From Bacteroidota bacterium (lineage in GTDB: Bacteria; Bacteroidota; Bacteroidia; B-17B0; Aurantibacillaceae), in assembly GCA_025359355.1 (NCBI GenBank), contig JANYGR010000473.1, positions 1 through 5,759 of the forward strand: a stretch of 5,759 nt of DNA, given 5' to 3'. This document shows positions 5,524-5,759 of this stretch, in pieces. A program made the translations under genes and the position numbers. Under the pieces are notes generated by a model. The model saw only the letters and a program-made list of their open reading frames with translations, ran no database searches and was not told the DNA's origin. Every line of letters starts with the position of its first letter. Positions within the stretch are counted from its first letter, which is position 1.

Positions 5524-5537
5524 GTGACTTTTGTCAC
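5524..5537. promoter_or_regulatory. Inverted repeat GTGAC-N4-GTCAC, candidate Crp/Fnr-type activator site
   Basis: GTGAC (5524-5528) and GTCAC (5533-5537) are exact reverse complements separated by TTTT. Arm length and spacing equal those of the core palindrome at 1935-1948 (GTAAC-N4-GTTAC), with one arm base changed symmetrically. The centre would be near -41 from a start just downstream of the 5501-5494 element. Both the arms and the position fit a Crp/Fnr-family activator. Function is inferred. Confidence 0.5.
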
Positions 5538-5758
5538 TCAATTTTAGTTTCTTTTAGATTACCTCCGCGAACGAGTTTTATTCTATTTTCGAATGGCCGA
5601 ATTATAGGGAAGCTTACAGAACTGCTTTGACTATTGAATAAAAAACAACAAAAATGGCGCTTGTTTTTTACCACTTTATTGCCAAAAACAAAGTCGATTA
5701 AAAAAAAACAAAAGTAAAATCGATTTCTTAAATTTAAATGCGCTAATTTTTTAAGACG
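5534..5758 (-). other. Open frame entering from right edge; gene tail, remnant or intergenic repeat
   Basis: On the minus strand one frame stays open from the window edge (5758) to a TGA at 5534-5536, at least 74 codons with no stop. The translation is unusually rich in F, K, N, C and S (for example NRFYFCFFLIDFVFG, later PFENRIKLVRGGN), which looks more like translated non-coding or repeat DNA than a folded domain, and I recognise no family. Its end overlaps the inverted repeat at 5524-5537, which would be odd for a true gene. The stretch also holds small palindromes (AAATCGATTT, TTAAATTTAA near 5717-5737) and long A-runs. I see no RNA gene in it. It could be the 3' end of a neighbour, a mobile-element remnant or a dispersed intergenic repeat. 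Confidence 0.25.
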
Positions 5759-5759
5759 C

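Noticed and set aside
5561..5566. GGAGGT on the minus strand, a strong Shine-Dalgarno look-alike
   Set aside because: No start codon follows at suitable distance, and these genes do not use Shine-Dalgarno motifs.
5654..5701. Tiny plus-strand ATG frame (MALVFYHFIAKNKVD, 15 codons)
   Set aside because: Too short, no start context or conservation evidence; in a stretch better explained as intergenic or repeat DNA.

Overview
The window looks like chromosome from a low-GC member of the Bacteroidota, most likely the Flavobacteriaceae. The grounds are strong AT richness with A/T-ending codons, A-rich sequence rather than Shine-Dalgarno motifs before start codons, promoter-like TAnnTTTG/TAnnTTTA elements, and protein families with a flavobacterial flavour. 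Family calls were made by reading motifs; no database search was possible.

Layout, left to right. Bases 1-89 hold the start of a minus-strand UMF1-type MFS transporter that runs off the left edge. Bases 90-276 hold its likely promoter and a hairpin terminator for the next operon. Bases 277-1829 are a minus-strand pair: a 36-residue single-pass membrane protein (1719-1829) followed 23 nt later by a CstB-like metallo-beta-lactamase/double-rhodanese protein. An intergenic region (1830-1995) carries a perfect 20-bp palindrome. To its right lies a divergent plus-strand gene for a 132-residue protein with a CxxC motif and no known function. Its stop faces, 11 nt away, the end of a minus-strand cbpA-cbpM co-chaperone/modulator pair (2406-3603). 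After a 136-bp gap comes a tight minus-strand operon, in transcription order: DUF2892 membrane protein, TPMT-like methyltransferase with a C-terminal ferredoxin-like extension, and a rhodanese-thioredoxin lipoprotein (5461 down to 3740). The last 298 bp carry no confident gene, only that operon's upstream region and an open frame entering from the right edge.

The common theme is reactive-sulfur handling. The CstB-like enzyme would oxidise persulfide sulfur and pass sulfane sulfur onward. The rhodanese-thioredoxin lipoprotein would do sulfane-sulfur transfer or reduction in the periplasm. The TPMT-like enzyme may S-methylate sulfide or small thiols. DUF2892 proteins are recurrent membrane partners of rhodaneses.

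The most interesting signal is regulatory. Two 5-4-5 inverted repeats of Crp/Fnr-type geometry, GTAAC-AATT-GTTAC (1935-1948) and GTGAC-TTTT-GTCAC (5524-5537), lie 23 and 22 nt upstream of near-identical TAnnTTTA elements. One precedes the CxxC gene and the other the DUF2892-TPMT-rhodanese operon. This suggests one Crp/Fnr-family activator controlling both, and would tie the unknown CxxC protein to the sulfur genes. No regulator gene lies inside the window.
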